DNA of 64,000 nucleotides from Andalucia godoyi. Its lineage: Eukaryota > Discoba > Jakobea > Jakobida > Andaluciidae. The notes under the pieces were generated by a model. It was not told the DNA's origin and ran no database searches. It worked only from the letters and a program-made list of their open reading frames with translations. Positions 20,951-32,200 of this stretch are shown piece by piece. A program made the position numbers and the translations under genes. How positions within the stretch are numbered: position 1 is the stretch's first letter; each line of letters starts with the position of its first letter. The stretch is taken from NCBI GenBank assembly GCA_009859145.1, contig VRVR01000027.1, forward strand, positions 62,001 through 126,000, written 5' to 3'.

Positions 20951-21314
20951 GAAGAACCTTCCGCTGAAGTTTGAACGGGCCAGGAGCATGCCAAAAATAT
21001 CGGCTGAGAAAACGCCTCGAATCGATCCACTTTTACAGCGACTTATCTTCAACAAACGAAAAGGGAGGATGTAATTAATTCATGTTCTAGCTTTTCAAGT
21101 ACTTCCGTATGTCTTTGCAGGAACATCCATTCGCAAATCTAGACAGTTTATGCTATGAAAAAGAGTGTCGAGAGAATTATAAAGCACAGCCAAACGCAAA
21201 CCAACTTATCTAGACCGAAAGTGTTTTGTTGTGAGCACCATCGTTGATGAAGCCATTCGCCATGCAGGGACAGAATTGAAAGAAACAGTCCTCGATGCCA
21301 CAACAACTCACAAA

Positions 21315-21527
21315 ATGTCGTCACGTAGTGAACAAGGGGAAAACAAAATCGACAACATGCAGTTCCAGGGAGGACAGCTCGTTTCGCGAAGTCAAGATAC
21401 CCAAGCTGCTTCGTTCTCCGAAACCTCTACCATGGAACGTCAAACAAAGACCAGGAGTGGCAAGTACAGCAAAAAAAAAAGTTTCGCGAGAAAAAAAAAT
21501 CCAGAAGAGTTCGAATCAAACCTGTGA
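21315..21527 (+). CDS. Possible small basic protein, 70 aa
   Basis: An ATG frame rich in Ser, Lys, Gln and Arg, ending in a basic stretch (KYSKKKSFARKKNPEEF). No domain recognised. A different frame over the same bases is also open from ATG 21295 (111 codons), so the coding frame, if any, is uncertain. Confidence 0.2.
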   Translation: MSSRSEQGENKIDNMQFQGGQLVSRSQDTQAASFSETSTMERQTKTRSGKYSKKKSFARKKNPEEFESNL

Positions 21528-21736
21528 ATCGAACTCGTGGAGGATGGTTGCGTCGTGGCGTCGTTGCGTCGGGAAATTTCACGCCACGGATGTCACAATG
21601 TCTTTGCTTCCACTTTATATCTTTTATTAGACAATCTTTCGCAGAGGATAGTCTCACACAAGGAATTTTCCGTGTTTTTCCTCCTTATGAACTTTTTGTC
21701 GAACGCACATCACTTTGAAAAGCAACTGTCCCTCAA

Positions 21737-22003
21737 ATGACTGGATGTGGATTGTGGTGCATCTTCATGATAGCCTTCGGAATTTGTGTGTCTCTCGTTT
21801 TGATTTTTGTTGTAATCGTAATGTTCAGGAAAGCAGCTGGAACGCGTACTCGGCAAACATTGACGAGGGTGGTTCGCACCCAAAATCCAAATGTGTCTGA
21901 CGTCCAAAATGATCATCCGGTTCCCTCTGCTCCGTTCGAGGTGTATGTCGCCGAACCTATGGCAAGCCATCCTGGTCCCAGCTCGAAAATCCGTGAAGTC
22001 TAG
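21737..22003 (+). CDS. Small single-pass membrane protein A
   Basis: 88 aa from ATG. A short N-terminal head with Cys and Trp (MTGCGLWC) leads directly into one strong membrane helix (IAFGICVSLVLIFVVIVMF), then basic residues and a 55-aa polar tail rich in Pro, Ser and Val. The plan of C/W head, single helix, Arg and Pro/Val-rich tail is the same as in the 65-aa protein at 42849-43046, suggesting a family of small anchored proteins. Function unknown. Confidence 0.55.
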   Translation: MTGCGLWCIFMIAFGICVSLVLIFVVIVMFRKAAGTRTRQTLTRVVRTQNPNVSDVQNDHPVPSAPFEVYVAEPMASHPGPSSKIREV

Positions 22004-22140
22004 CGTGCAAAGAATTCACAATTCCAGTCTGCTAGGCAAGTGAACAATCACGATTCCATAGGAGAGTCTGCGGAATACAGCCAGTAACAATAAACCATTT
22101 ACCTACCGGATGAATATCTCATGAACAGCGTTTGCGGTCA

Positions 22141-23385
22141 TTAAGCAGCAGGACGCACGTTCTGTTGGACAGCAAAGTTCGCACACGATGAGAAAGTACC
22201 AATGATACTGAAAGAGAACAACATAACAGCAATCTGGTTCCAAGAACCTGACTGAACAATGTCGCGAACAGCGGTATCGAAAAGCAGAGCTCCGCCAAAA
22301 TTGAAAATTGAAATCGCTCCAACGATAGTGGAACATCCGTCTCTGCCCCCCAAATGCATGGCAAACCAAGGAACAATCAGCGAAGGGACTATGACGGATG
22401 AAGCTCCCGTGAGCCCAAACAGAATCAGTTGGAGATAAAAATCGAACTGCAATTGATCTTCGGAGGCCAACCACAAAAGAAGCGTCCAAAGGACAGAAAA
22501 ACAGCTTGTGGTTAGAAACATAACTGCCGATAACCGTCGATTGGACACGCGGTCTTGGACAAGTCCTCCAAGCAAAGCAGCTATTACCATACCCCCAGGA
22601 AATACCGATGACCACAACCCAGCAGCAGACGACGACGACCCAAAATTGTCCATCAAGTACAAAGGAAAAAAGTACTGGAATTCTAAAATCAAAGAAAAGG
22701 AAACGCTCGCGACAACAAGCAGCCAAAATGACGGCATAACAAAAAGTGGAATTAGAATGGAGTGGATCATCGATTTCCTTTGAAACTGCCCAACAGGCTC
22801 AGATCGATCTGCATGACCACTGGGAGGTGGCTGCTCTCGAAGGAGAGCAATGACAAGCAAGAATCCGAAACCGACAACCGCCATGCCAATCAACAGCACC
22901 TCAGACCACGAAAGTGAACTCAGCAAACCACCAGACACAAGAGAGCCGGCAACTCCACCCAGTCGAACACTGGCAGAAATCGTTCCTACAGCCTTTCCCT
23001 CTGACTTCGACAATGCCCACTTTCGAGCAACAATGATAGCGCCAGGAAATGCAAGAGACGCAGCTACACAATGAAGCGCATACATTGTAGCAAACAACGG
23101 AAGTGTTCTTGACAGAGAAAAGATCATCACTGCGATAGCAGAGCCTCCCGTCGCAACGCAAACCAGTATGCGTCCACCAACTCGATCGCCAATGGATAGA
23201 GCAATTAGAGATCCGAAAATGTTGCCTGCATTTCCAGATGCATTCACAATGCTCGCTGCCCGTTTGTCAAAGCCAAGCGAAGCATCAGCAGTCATTGCTG
23301 GGAATACGATAATAACGGCACTTTGGGCCGCAGACGCAGCAAACCCCGCGAAAGCGAGAAGGGCAATCGTCCATACATACTTCAT
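22141..23385 (-). CDS. Major facilitator superfamily transporter
   Basis: 414 aa from ATG with 12 predicted membrane helices in two six-helix halves split by a polar loop (RSEPVGQFQRKS near residue 200). The TM2-TM3 loop has the MFS signature position as IGDRVGGR, and a related loop in the second half reads QDRVSNRR. A secondary transporter of a small solute; the substrate cannot be told from sequence. It stands between a small membrane protein and a Cu-ATPase relic, with 355 bp to the latter. All codons are in one frame with no damage. Confidence 0.88.
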   Translation of the reverse strand: MKYVWTIALLAFAGFAASAAQSAVIIVFPAMTADASLGFDKRAASIVNASGNAGNIFGSLIALSIGDRVGGRILVCVATGGSAIAVMIFSLSRTLPLFATMYALHCVAASLAFPGAIIVARKWALSKSEGKAVGTISASVRLGGVAGSLVSGGLLSSLSWSEVLLIGMAVVGFGFLLVIALLREQPPPSGHADRSEPVGQFQRKSMIHSILIPLFVMPSFWLLVVASVSFSLILEFQYFFPLYLMDNFGSSSSAAGLWSSVFPGGMVIAALLGGLVQDRVSNRRLSAVMFLTTSCFSVLWTLLLWLASEDQLQFDFYLQLILFGLTGASSVIVPSLIVPWFAMHLGGRDGCSTIVGAISIFNFGGALLFDTAVRDIVQSGSWNQIAVMLFSFSIIGTFSSCANFAVQQNVRPAA

Positions 23386-23739
23386 GATGTCTCAACGAAA
23401 ATATAAGATGAGGACAACAAGATTTGCCATGAATGCCACATCAAATATGTGCTCTTTTATTCTTCGAGTAGGGAAGTCTCGTAAACTGGAAGCGAAATGA
23501 ACTGAAAGGCAACGTTGATCTGAAGTTCTGAAACAAGCCCGTGGGACACCGTGGGTTCTCACTTGAAGCTCCACCGTTCTTGCTCGTCTACGTTCGCCCG
23601 GAATGCGTTTTGGTTGTTATTGCACCATGTATTGCACGAAATCTCTTCTTATTATAATTCGTGGACGAGCTATCGACAAACCTGCTGCCTTTTCCGCTGG
23701 GTGACAACTCCGACACGGTCTGTTTTCAAGCTCACAATG

Positions 23740-26063
23740 TGAAAATTTAGGACTATCCAAATGAGCGCCGAAATATTTACCTGTTGCCAAATGCAATCGT
23801 TCAGCATCTCCATGCATGATGTGGTCCTTGAGAATGCCCAATCGTTGCGCCAGCATTCTAGCGATACCATTTCTCGACAGCAGTCTCGTACAAAAAGCAT
23901 TGTCGTTGAGAGGATTTGTTCAAGATCCAACCCAGCTGCCTTTCCCATAAATGGAAACGATCACATTACCTGGCCAATCCCGTTAGTCTTCCAGAACGTT
24001 GTCTCCGGAAACCATAAAAACGTGCAAACCCATGTTTTTCAGAGTAGTGATTGTGCGTGCGCAAACTTCCCCAGTGGTAAAACGGATAGGTTTGCACCGG
24101 GTTTCCCGTGAGTGAGAGCACCTGTCGTATCAAAGCACATGATTCTGGATCAAGAGGCCAGTCCTAGATCTTTGCCACTGTTGATCAAGATGCCCAACGT
24201 CGCACCAACGCTGCAGCCAATAAGAACTGCAGTAGAAACAACCGAAGAGAAGACGGATGGATGGAGAGGTGAAGCAAGCACGGCATCTGACAATGTGACG
24301 CCCAGCCAGATAAAATACCCAACAATCGCATGCGCGATAATTACTGGAACGAAAATGCCGGATATTCTGCTCGCGAGCCTCTGCGACGGAACCTTCGACG
24401 ACGGCACATTCTCCATGAGCCTCAAGATTTGTGAGAGAGTCGCATCATCACCGAGTCTCGACGCTCTGATGAACAGCATTCCTTCATGCACTACAGTACC
24501 ACCCATAGCAGATAGGTTTGTGCGATTTTGAACTGGCATGGATTCTCGCGTTAGCACAGCTTCATCACAAGGAATTTTTCCGGCTATCTTCACTAGCGGA
24601 ATGTCCCCTTCTTCAATTAATGAGGCAACAATCCGTTCATTGTCAATTGAGCGATCAATTCCTGTGACAGGAATGGCATTGGAAGGCTTCAAATCTAGAA
24701 GTTTGGTCATTGCTTCAGATGACTTGCTTTTGGCAACATTCTCCAGATATTTTCCCAACAGCATGAATGCGATCAGAGAAGCAGCCGCTTCAAAGAAAAA
24801 GTCACCTTGAAAGGAAGCATCTGCAGCCATGTAGGCCAAGCTGAAAACAGAATATATGTATGCCGCAAAAGTCCCAATAGAAATAAGAACGTCCATTGTG
24901 GTTGATCCTCCACGCAGGGCGATCAGCGCCTGCTTATGAAAAACAGTACCGCTGACAAATTGCACATACGAACTGAGAACAAATTGAACAAATCCCAACG
25001 ACATCCACAAATACCGATTCATGTGAATGGAAGGGACCCACACAAGCCCCATTGCAATGATCACGACCGGAATCGTGAATATCAACGAGGAAAGAAATCG
25101 TTTTCTCCACGATCTTATCTCCCGAGTTCGCAGTACCGATTCACGAATTCTTTCAGTCACCTGATATGCTGAAAAATTCGGAGAATGAGTAGCATTTAGA
25201 AGTATTCTTGGACCGGGCACCGGGGATCCGAGCTCTTTGGTCTCGGATGATGCAACCACGTGACATTTCTTTTCAACAGCACTTTTGTGTGCAGGAACAT
25301 ACTGGCCACAACCACTCGAACTCAACGCATCTACTTTGACGACGTGTAACGGATTCGCCATAAAACAGGCCACTTTCACACTGTCAACACGTCGATGGCA
25401 CGATACGCCTGATACTTCGTAGCCGTATACGATAGGAGGTGCATTTTTGGTTTGAGTCTTCTGAATGACACTATCGGAGACAAAGAACGCCTCAAATCTA
25501 CATTCAGTTATCGCGCCTGCAATAGTGTCATTGTTGGATAGTAAGAAATCATGAGACACTGTGACTTCGTCCAACAACACCGCCACATCTACTTGCGTAA
25601 CACCAGGAAGAACCTTCACATCTCGAGAAATTGCTGCCGCGCAAGACGCACGTCTCATTCTTTTCACAGCAAACGTTAACCCATTCGAACAAGCTGTTGA
25701 AACTGCAGGTTGTTCATCGTGAGTAAAGGGTCTCTTGACAGAAACAACATCCGTTGCAACATTGACCGTGAAATTCAATCCGCTGACATCGATCTTGATG
25801 CCAAGTGCAGATACCCAGGCAACTACAATCAACAAATTCCAATCGACTTCCTGCAAGAGATAAAGTTTGAGAGCCAGCCATTTTGCATCTTTCGCATCAG
25901 GATCAGAGCTCAAATTCGGAACAGAAGCATTCACATGCCTTTGGGTCGGGTCGATAGTAACCTCGAGAACTCCGGAAATTCGAGAATCAGCTTGCAGGAT
26001 GTTTTGCTTATCACGCCCAGCCCAACTTGCGTCACCCACAATGATCAAGTGCTCGTCAATCAT
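23740..26063 (-). pseudogene. P1B copper ATPase, decayed copy (relic 2)
   Basis: An inverted relative of the intact gene at 29226. The ATG at 26063 aligns with the intact start (MIDEHLIIVGDASW against MTYEHTFVVRGATC). The frame remains open for 637 codons and covers degenerate metal-binding domains, all early membrane helices and the actuator domain. Key residues are lost. Metal-binding Cys are gone (CASC now RASC), TGES reads TRES, and the CPC helix is removed by a short deletion next to VLIGCSVGATLGIL. Beyond the stop at 24150 the sequence still matches but DKTGT reads DTTGA. The GDGLND hinge is missing, and the match fades near 23740 (NDCIW segment). It could still express a 637-aa membrane half-protein, but it cannot be a pump. 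Confidence 0.88.
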
Positions 26064-26144
26064 GTGAAGTAGAATTGCAGAGCAAATGGACAAGAAGCAA
26101 AAAACGGTAAAAAGAGAAGAATCAAGAGTCATTTCAATCGGACG

Positions 26145-26156
26145 TCGGAATTCCGA
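26145..26156. promoter_or_regulatory. CGG-N4-CCG palindrome, copy 4
   Basis: Perfect TCGGAATTCCGA inside the 16-bp word shared with 8741-8756. It lies 82 bp upstream of the aligned start of Cu-ATPase relic 2. Half sites CCGTCTTCGGA and ACTCCGAT follow. Its retention in front of a broken gene fits common descent with the intact promoter. Confidence 0.5.
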
Positions 26157-27029
26157 TCCGTCTTCGGAAAAGTACTCCGATTCGTTTCTTCATCAGCGAG
26201 TTCACGGTTTTTACGTTCGACTCAGAATCAATTGGCAGTTCGTACAAAAAGGAACTAGCGGAATTTCAGTACTGCGATGCTCCACTGCATTGGTTGTTGT
26301 CTCGGACTGTCAACTATATTGTTTCGATTCGACAGCAGTATGTTATTGATGAATGTGTTTCCTCGCTGAGAGGTTGAGAACACAAACCGCCGGGGTTGAT
26401 TGCGAACTCGGTCTCTAAGGTCAAGGATCCGTGAATTGCGCTTACGCATGAAGGCAGCTGGATTAGACAATGGAGGCTAAACTGTGTCGAGTCTATGACG
26501 GTCCGATACCTTGAAAAATTTCCTCTCCCTCCTCCTTTTCCAGCTCCCTCGATCGACAACTTCACTCTGTTTAATAATGTTCTCGGCCGTTGCGCCGTCA
26601 GATATGCCGTGGTTGCACAACAACCGTGTTGTTGCTTCGACATCTGAGCTGTTGTGAACCTGTGGTATTATCGACTTGCCGTTTCTCTTTTTCAGCTAGC
26701 ATGGCGAAGCTGCTTTTCCTGATCTCGCATCAGGACCCGAAATTCCGTGCGGCTTTGCGTCTGGTTCAACTTCTCTGTATATTCTCCTATTCATAGCAAT
26801 CTTTGCTGCCTAATCATGTTGGGTCTATTGTTTGTTCTTTGGAATAACCATGCAATCATACAGCAGTGAGGCTCTGTTTAAAGGGTAGCTGCCTTGGGTG
26901 GTTGTTTTTCATTGGTAGAGTACCATGAAAACAGGTCGAAGGACAAATCATCTGATTCGTGATCTAATTATTGGATCTCATGCTGTCAAAGGCGACGCAC
27001 GTCAACACGGACCCAGAGCGCGTTGCGGA

Positions 27030-27560
27030 GAAAAGAATATCTTCCTGACGAAGGCAGGTGGCAAACGGTACGAAAAGGTGATGCTGAGCATTGGTTTGCG
27101 CTGATTGGAGAAATCAACGATGACAGGCGAATCTGTATGTTTGAGAGAAAGCACAAAAATACGCCCACCACCGGTGGATCGCTCATTCTCTATGGTAACT
27201 CGTTCATTAAAGCTGCGGGACTTGGGGAGGATTGTACTATCTCGCAGACATTAAAGGTCATAGAGGCTGCTCACTATTGCTCAGAATCTTCTCGGAGACT
27301 CGAGAATCGAATTTCTGCTGTTACTGTCGGTGCATCATGGATCTTTCAGTCAACGTACTCGCAATCTCTCTGGTCATTGTGCTGTCTGGAGATGACGACG
27401 GCAACTTTGCACACTTCTGTGTTCTCCTTCGTCGTTGCCATGGCGTCTCTCGTTTGTGTTGTGCCTTTTTGCACCGGGAATACCATTTCCTTCTGCAGTG
27501 TCAGTCCGCCGTGTGGAAGGTGCCTCCTGAGTTGTGCTGATCAAAAGTGTGGGATATCCG
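27030..27560 (+). pseudogene. P1B copper ATPase fragment (relic 3)
   Basis: Part of a 199-codon frame aligns with the middle of the intact copper ATPase. The remains of the TGES region (about 27080-27120) come first. The segment GGSLILYGNSFIKAAGLGED follows, matching GGTIVREGVLFIRAARLGDD, and then the QTLKV...SSRRLENRIS segment. The CPC helix follows a deletion, with CPC altered to VVPFCTG. No start, no phosphorylation site and no hinge are left. It lies 1.7 kb upstream of the intact gene in the same orientation, so a partial tandem duplication is likely. Confidence 0.8.
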
Positions 27561-28188
27561 AAATTCGCTTCTGGTGTGTTCACAAAATGAGAACCGTGGG
27601 TGTTGAAATTCCCATTCTGTAATTCCTGTTCCTCAGGTTCATTGTTTTCGTCGGAAAACGATGCATTTGAGCATGTCCCTATTCTTGCATCGTTGGAGAG
27701 TGCATGTTTGATGCTGGAAATGATTTGACGAATGTCGCTGAAACGGAACAGCTTGAAAGTTCGTCTAGCTCTCCACATTCTCTAGAGAGCACTGCCAGAA
27801 ATTGAGATCAAACGTCGAGACAGGATTGCAGGGCACATCATATGGTTCATCTAATTGGGCCAGGGGCATCGATGAGCTTTCTTCGGTTTTCTGTTATCTT
27901 TGTTAGTACTCCCTTTGGAGCCTAGAGTGCCGCCAGAGTGACTAAATGTTCGATATTTATCAACTAAACGAGCTGACAGTTGAGGAAATTGCATTTGAAT
28001 GAGCCAATGATTCGTCTAGTTGAGATACAAGGCATTTCGTTTCCAATCGGAAGCAACAATTGCTGATCTTCGAAAAACGCATCACGAAAAAGCAAGAAAA
28101 CCGTTGTCATCTTTCCAAAATTGATTTAACATTGGTTTTGAAATGGTAGAAGAACTGAGCTGGTGGAATGCTACATTCCGTTTACACA
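27561..28188. other. Intergenic, nothing recognised
   Basis: No credible frame or repeat was found. It separates the third copper-ATPase relic from the 3' end of the methyltransferase. Confidence 0.5.
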
Positions 28189-29010
28189 TCATTCCTGAGA
28201 CAGATAGTCAAAGTTCTGCTTCTCGCATCTGTGAAATGAGAACATTGCGTTGTGTGGACAGATCTCAGTAATGATGAACCCACTTTTCCGAATCAGTGTC
28301 TCATGATCCCGGATAAGGCTGATACCAGCCAACGGGTACAAAATACAAGTGCCCATTACAGAGAGGACGAATAAGACTCGATCCTTCCAGTTTGCCAACT
28401 TCTTACGACCATGCTCTACGAAATACGCCCGTCCACCAGTTCGCAAAACACGACGACACTCTTTGAGTGCTTCTAATGGGTGCCGGATCGAACACATCAT
28501 GTCCACAGAAATGATCGAGTCAAAGGTCTCGTCCGGGAATGGAAGATGTTCTGCGTCGGCCACAAGAAAATTTAATTTCAAGTCTGTTCTGTGAAGGTTC
28601 TTCGCCTTGATTTCAGCCAAATGCAGCATTCTTTCCGAAATATCAGTGAGAGTAACGACGGCACCTGCAGGGTAGAACTGGGTGTTGCTTCCCGTTCCTA
28701 TCCCGATATCAAGAACTTTCCCTTTCACAAGGGGTACATGGGCCTGACGGAGAGGCTGCATGTATGTTTTCTCCCAAGAAGCAAGCAACCCATCATACAC
28801 GGGAGCCGCAAAATCCCAAAACAACCTCGCAATGACAAATTTACCTGTTCCTAATTGTTCAACACGAAAAGAAGCAAATTCCTGTGACTGTGACGTCCCA
28901 TTTTTTTTTTGAATTTTTTGTGAAGCTTTGCATCTCTGTTCTACTTGAACTGGGTTTCGAGGTCTTCTGGGATGCAATTTCGAGAGGGTAGGGCTTGAGA
29001 AGAAGTTCAA
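28189..29010 (-). CDS. Class I SAM-dependent methyltransferase, METTL7/OMS1-like
   Basis: The open frame of 273 codons has no ATG until residue 84 (28761), yet the family segment AAPVYDGLLASWE lies before it, so an upstream exon probably supplies the start. The SAM motif I is VLDIGIGTGSNTQF, followed by the acidic loop (TLTDISERML), motif II region DAEHLPFPDETFDSI and motif III RVLRTGGRAYFVEHG. The C-terminal helices with a hydrophobic stretch (VLSVMGTCILYPLAG) and IRKSGFIITEI fit METTL7-like enzymes that methylate thiols or lipids at membranes. The substrate is unknown. It is divergent from the intact copper ATPase, and the two starts may be less than 300 bp apart. A T10 run on the plus strand near 28901 lies within the 5' part; a length error there could also hide the real start. 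Confidence 0.8.
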   Translation of the reverse strand: MNFFSSPTLSKLHPRRPRNPVQVEQRCKASQKIQKKNGTSQSQEFASFRVEQLGTGKFVIARLFWDFAAPVYDGLLASWEKTYMQPLRQAHVPLVKGKVLDIGIGTGSNTQFYPAGAVVTLTDISERMLHLAEIKAKNLHRTDLKLNFLVADAEHLPFPDETFDSIISVDMMCSIRHPLEALKECRRVLRTGGRAYFVEHGRKKLANWKDRVLFVLSVMGTCILYPLAGISLIRDHETLIRKSGFIITEICPHNAMFSFHRCEKQNFDYLSQE

Positions 29011-29087
29011 GAAATCATTTCACGATCAATCTGCCATGCACCTGGATCTGCAAACGTCATGTTCGGAATACGTTATCGGGATTTGGA

Positions 29088-29099
29088 TCGGAATTCCGC
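29088..29099. promoter_or_regulatory. CGG-N4-CCG near-palindrome, copy 5
   Basis: TCGGAATTCCGC, 127-138 bp upstream of the copper ATPase ATG and on the upstream side of the divergent methyltransferase. A further half site (CTCCGACAGCGG) follows. It keeps ten of the ten core CGG-AATT-CCG bases. Confidence 0.55.
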
Positions 29100-29225
29100 T
29101 CAATCTCCGACAGCGGCGATTCACCAATATTTAAAGTTAAAAAATTGTTCTTCCAGGATCGTCCTCTTTTCCAATCCCTTCTAGAATTTTTTCCCACCTG
29201 TTTTATTGTTGGTTTGTACCCCATT

Positions 29226-32200
29226 ATGACGTACGAACATACATTCGTGGTGAGAGGCGCAACGTGCTCACATCATTGTCCCCAACGCATTTCCAAAGTC
29301 ATTTCCGCTCTTCCAGGAGTGCTGTCCGTCGACGTTGATGTATCCACGTGGCAAGTTGTCGTGACGAGTACCCTCGTTGAGACCTTCACTCTCCTTTCTG
29401 TGGTGGCGGACGCCGGATATTCTGCAGGCCTTTCAGCTTCATCTTGTGTGCTGACAGCATACGAGAGCCAGCAACCAGACATTGAGAAGGCTCCATTGTT
29501 CGCGGTCCCGTCGACGGCATTGCGCTCGGATCTTGGTGAGAATTCCAAAGTGTTGTGGGTGCATTACCAGTCGCAAGCGGATATTCCGACGACAATTCTT
29601 GGTGTTGATGGAAGTCCACTCTGGAAGCTGCGAACTTCGCATTCTCGTTCTTTTGCATTCCGGGCCGCAAATGTTGAAGAAGCCGTCCTGATGTCGCTTC
29701 CTGGTGTTCTTGCGGTGAAGGCTGTGGATTCTGAAACCTGTCTCTTGCAGGCTACAGTATCGGTTGGTTCGATCCTTGTGGCACGGGCGTTCGCGAGAGG
29801 CGTCGACCTCGCGGAAGCTGTGGTGGAAACATCCCCTTCGGATTCTCAGCATGTGCAAGCAGAGAAACCTGTTTCAGTTTCCGAAGTGCAACTCATCGCC
29901 ACCAGGGACACACCGTCGCTGGTGTTTACCATCAAGGGTATGAGATGCCAACGCGGATGTGCCGACTACATATCTAGCCTGGTCCGAGAAGCAAAGTTGC
30001 ACAATGTTTCGTCGGTAGAGTGTTCGTTTTCGACGGGTCTCTTGACCTTGTCTTTGGCAGAGGAGGGACCTTATGATCCAACTCTTCGCGAGCAGATCGC
30101 TTCCATCGTTTCTGCAGCAGGCTACCAGCTGGAGGCTGAAGATCAACGGAATTCTTCGGTTGAAGCAACGCCTTCGCAGTCTGATCGCGGTTCGAAAAGA
30201 CAGTCAAGAGGATATGAACATGTGGCCTCATCACTCTTCACAAGCGTCGATTCTCAGGTAGATGTGCCCCTTATCGAAGAATTCGCTTCGGTTTTTCAAG
30301 TGAAAGGTATGACATGTGCGTCTTGTGCAGCAGCAATTTCACGTGCTGTCAATGCGCTTCCTGGCGTTGTCCATGTCGACGTTGCAGTGCTCCTAGATAA
30401 GGCGACTGTTTATCATGATCCAAATTGTACTGATCGTGACAGAATTGCGCAAGCCATCATGGATGCGGGATACGAAGTGGAGTTCATTACCGACAGTGCA
30501 CAGGAGAAATCTCGATCCTCTGGAAAAGCTCCCATCATTCGTCGATATCGAGTGTCTGGTATGTCATGTCCCCATCACATTGAAGATGTGAAGGCAGCCC
30601 TTTTCATGGCAGATCCGTCGCATGTTGTCAAAGTTGATGTCCTGGACTCCAAAGACAAGGATGGAGTTGTTGAAGGATGGCAGTTTCGGTCAGAGGAACA
30701 ACGGGACGTCGTCGTCCATTCAGTTAGTGCCTCGCGAGAATCCGTTCCTCTAGGCCCACGTGCGCTTCTCAAGATCTTGTCCTCTCTAGAACTTTCTGCT
30801 TCTCTTGTGTCCAATGTCGAAGACGAACGGATTCGCGAAGCTCTGATGCGTACAGAAGAAATCAAAATGTGGAAATCACGATTTCTCTGGTCTCTTTTGT
30901 TCACAATCCCTGTTGTCGTGATCGCAATGGGTCTTGTTTGGATTCCGGCCATCCACATGAATCGGAATGTGTGGCTTACGTTGGGGTTTGTCCAACTCGC
31001 ACTCACGTCGTACGTCCAGTTTGTAAGCGGTGCTGTGTTTCATCGGCATGCCTGGCTGGCGCTGCGTTCCGGGTCCGCAACCATGGATGTTCTCATTTCG
31101 ATTGGGACTCTTGCAGCATATTTGTATTCTGTCTTCAGTCTTGCTTATATGGTTGCGGTTCCGTCTTATCTCGGGGATTTCTTTTTCGAAACTGCAGCTG
31201 CTCTAATTGCCTTCATGTTGTTGGGAAAATATCTCGAAAACGTGGCGAAGGGCAAGTCGTCGGAAGCGATGATCAAGCTTCTTGACTTGAAGCCATCAAA
31301 AGCATTTGTTATTTGTGGACTTGATCGATCGAATGTTGAGGAGATCGACGCGTCGCTGATTGAGGAAGGAGATATTCTTCGAGTGAGAGCGGGGGACAAG
31401 ATGCCTTGCGACGGAGAAGTCGAGGATGGGTCTGCGTTGGTGGATGAATCCATGCTGACTGGAGAATCAATGCCAGTGCGGAAGCAAAAAGAAATGCCGA
31501 TTATCGGAGGGACGATTGTGCGAGAAGGAGTGTTGTTTATCAGGGCCGCCAGGCTCGGTGATGATTCCACGCTGTCACAAATGTTGAAGCTCATGGAGAA
31601 CGCGCAGTCGTCGAAAGCGCCGTCGCAGCGGCTTGCCGACCGAATTTCCACCGTCTTTGTTCCGTGCATCATTGTTCTTTCCATCTTCGTGTTCTTCATC
31701 TGGCTGGGCATTACGTTGTCTGGAACCGTGTCGACGGCCCCGCTGCACCCAGCAGTGTTCTCGTTGATTGTCGCGATCGCTGTGCTTGTTGTTGCCTGTC
31801 CCTGTGCGCTCGGACTCGCGACACCTACTGCTGTTCTGGTTGGCTGTGGCGTGGGAGCCATGTTTGGAATCCTCATCAAGAGCGGCGAGGCGCTTGAATT
31901 TGCAGCAAGCTCGCGCATCGTTTGTTTCGACAAGACCGGGACTCTCACACAAGGGAAGCCTCGAGTAGAGACGCATGAGTTCTACGATTTTGTACAAGGA
32001 GACTCCACAGTCATTGTAAGGAGCGAGATCTTGGAGCTGGTTCGTATTTTAGAGTCTCAGTCGGAGCATCCCATCGCCGCCGCCATTGTCGCCTTTATTG
32101 AGACCATGCAGGCGCAGACCGGCAAACCTCAAAGTGCATCGGAGTGCAAATCTTTCCAGACGTTTCCTGGGCAAGGAGTGACGGGCGTTTTCGAAATAGG

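Noticed and set aside
21500-21540. TTCGAATC words suggesting a tRNA T-arm
   Set aside because: No matching acceptor, D-arm or anticodon arm could be built around it.
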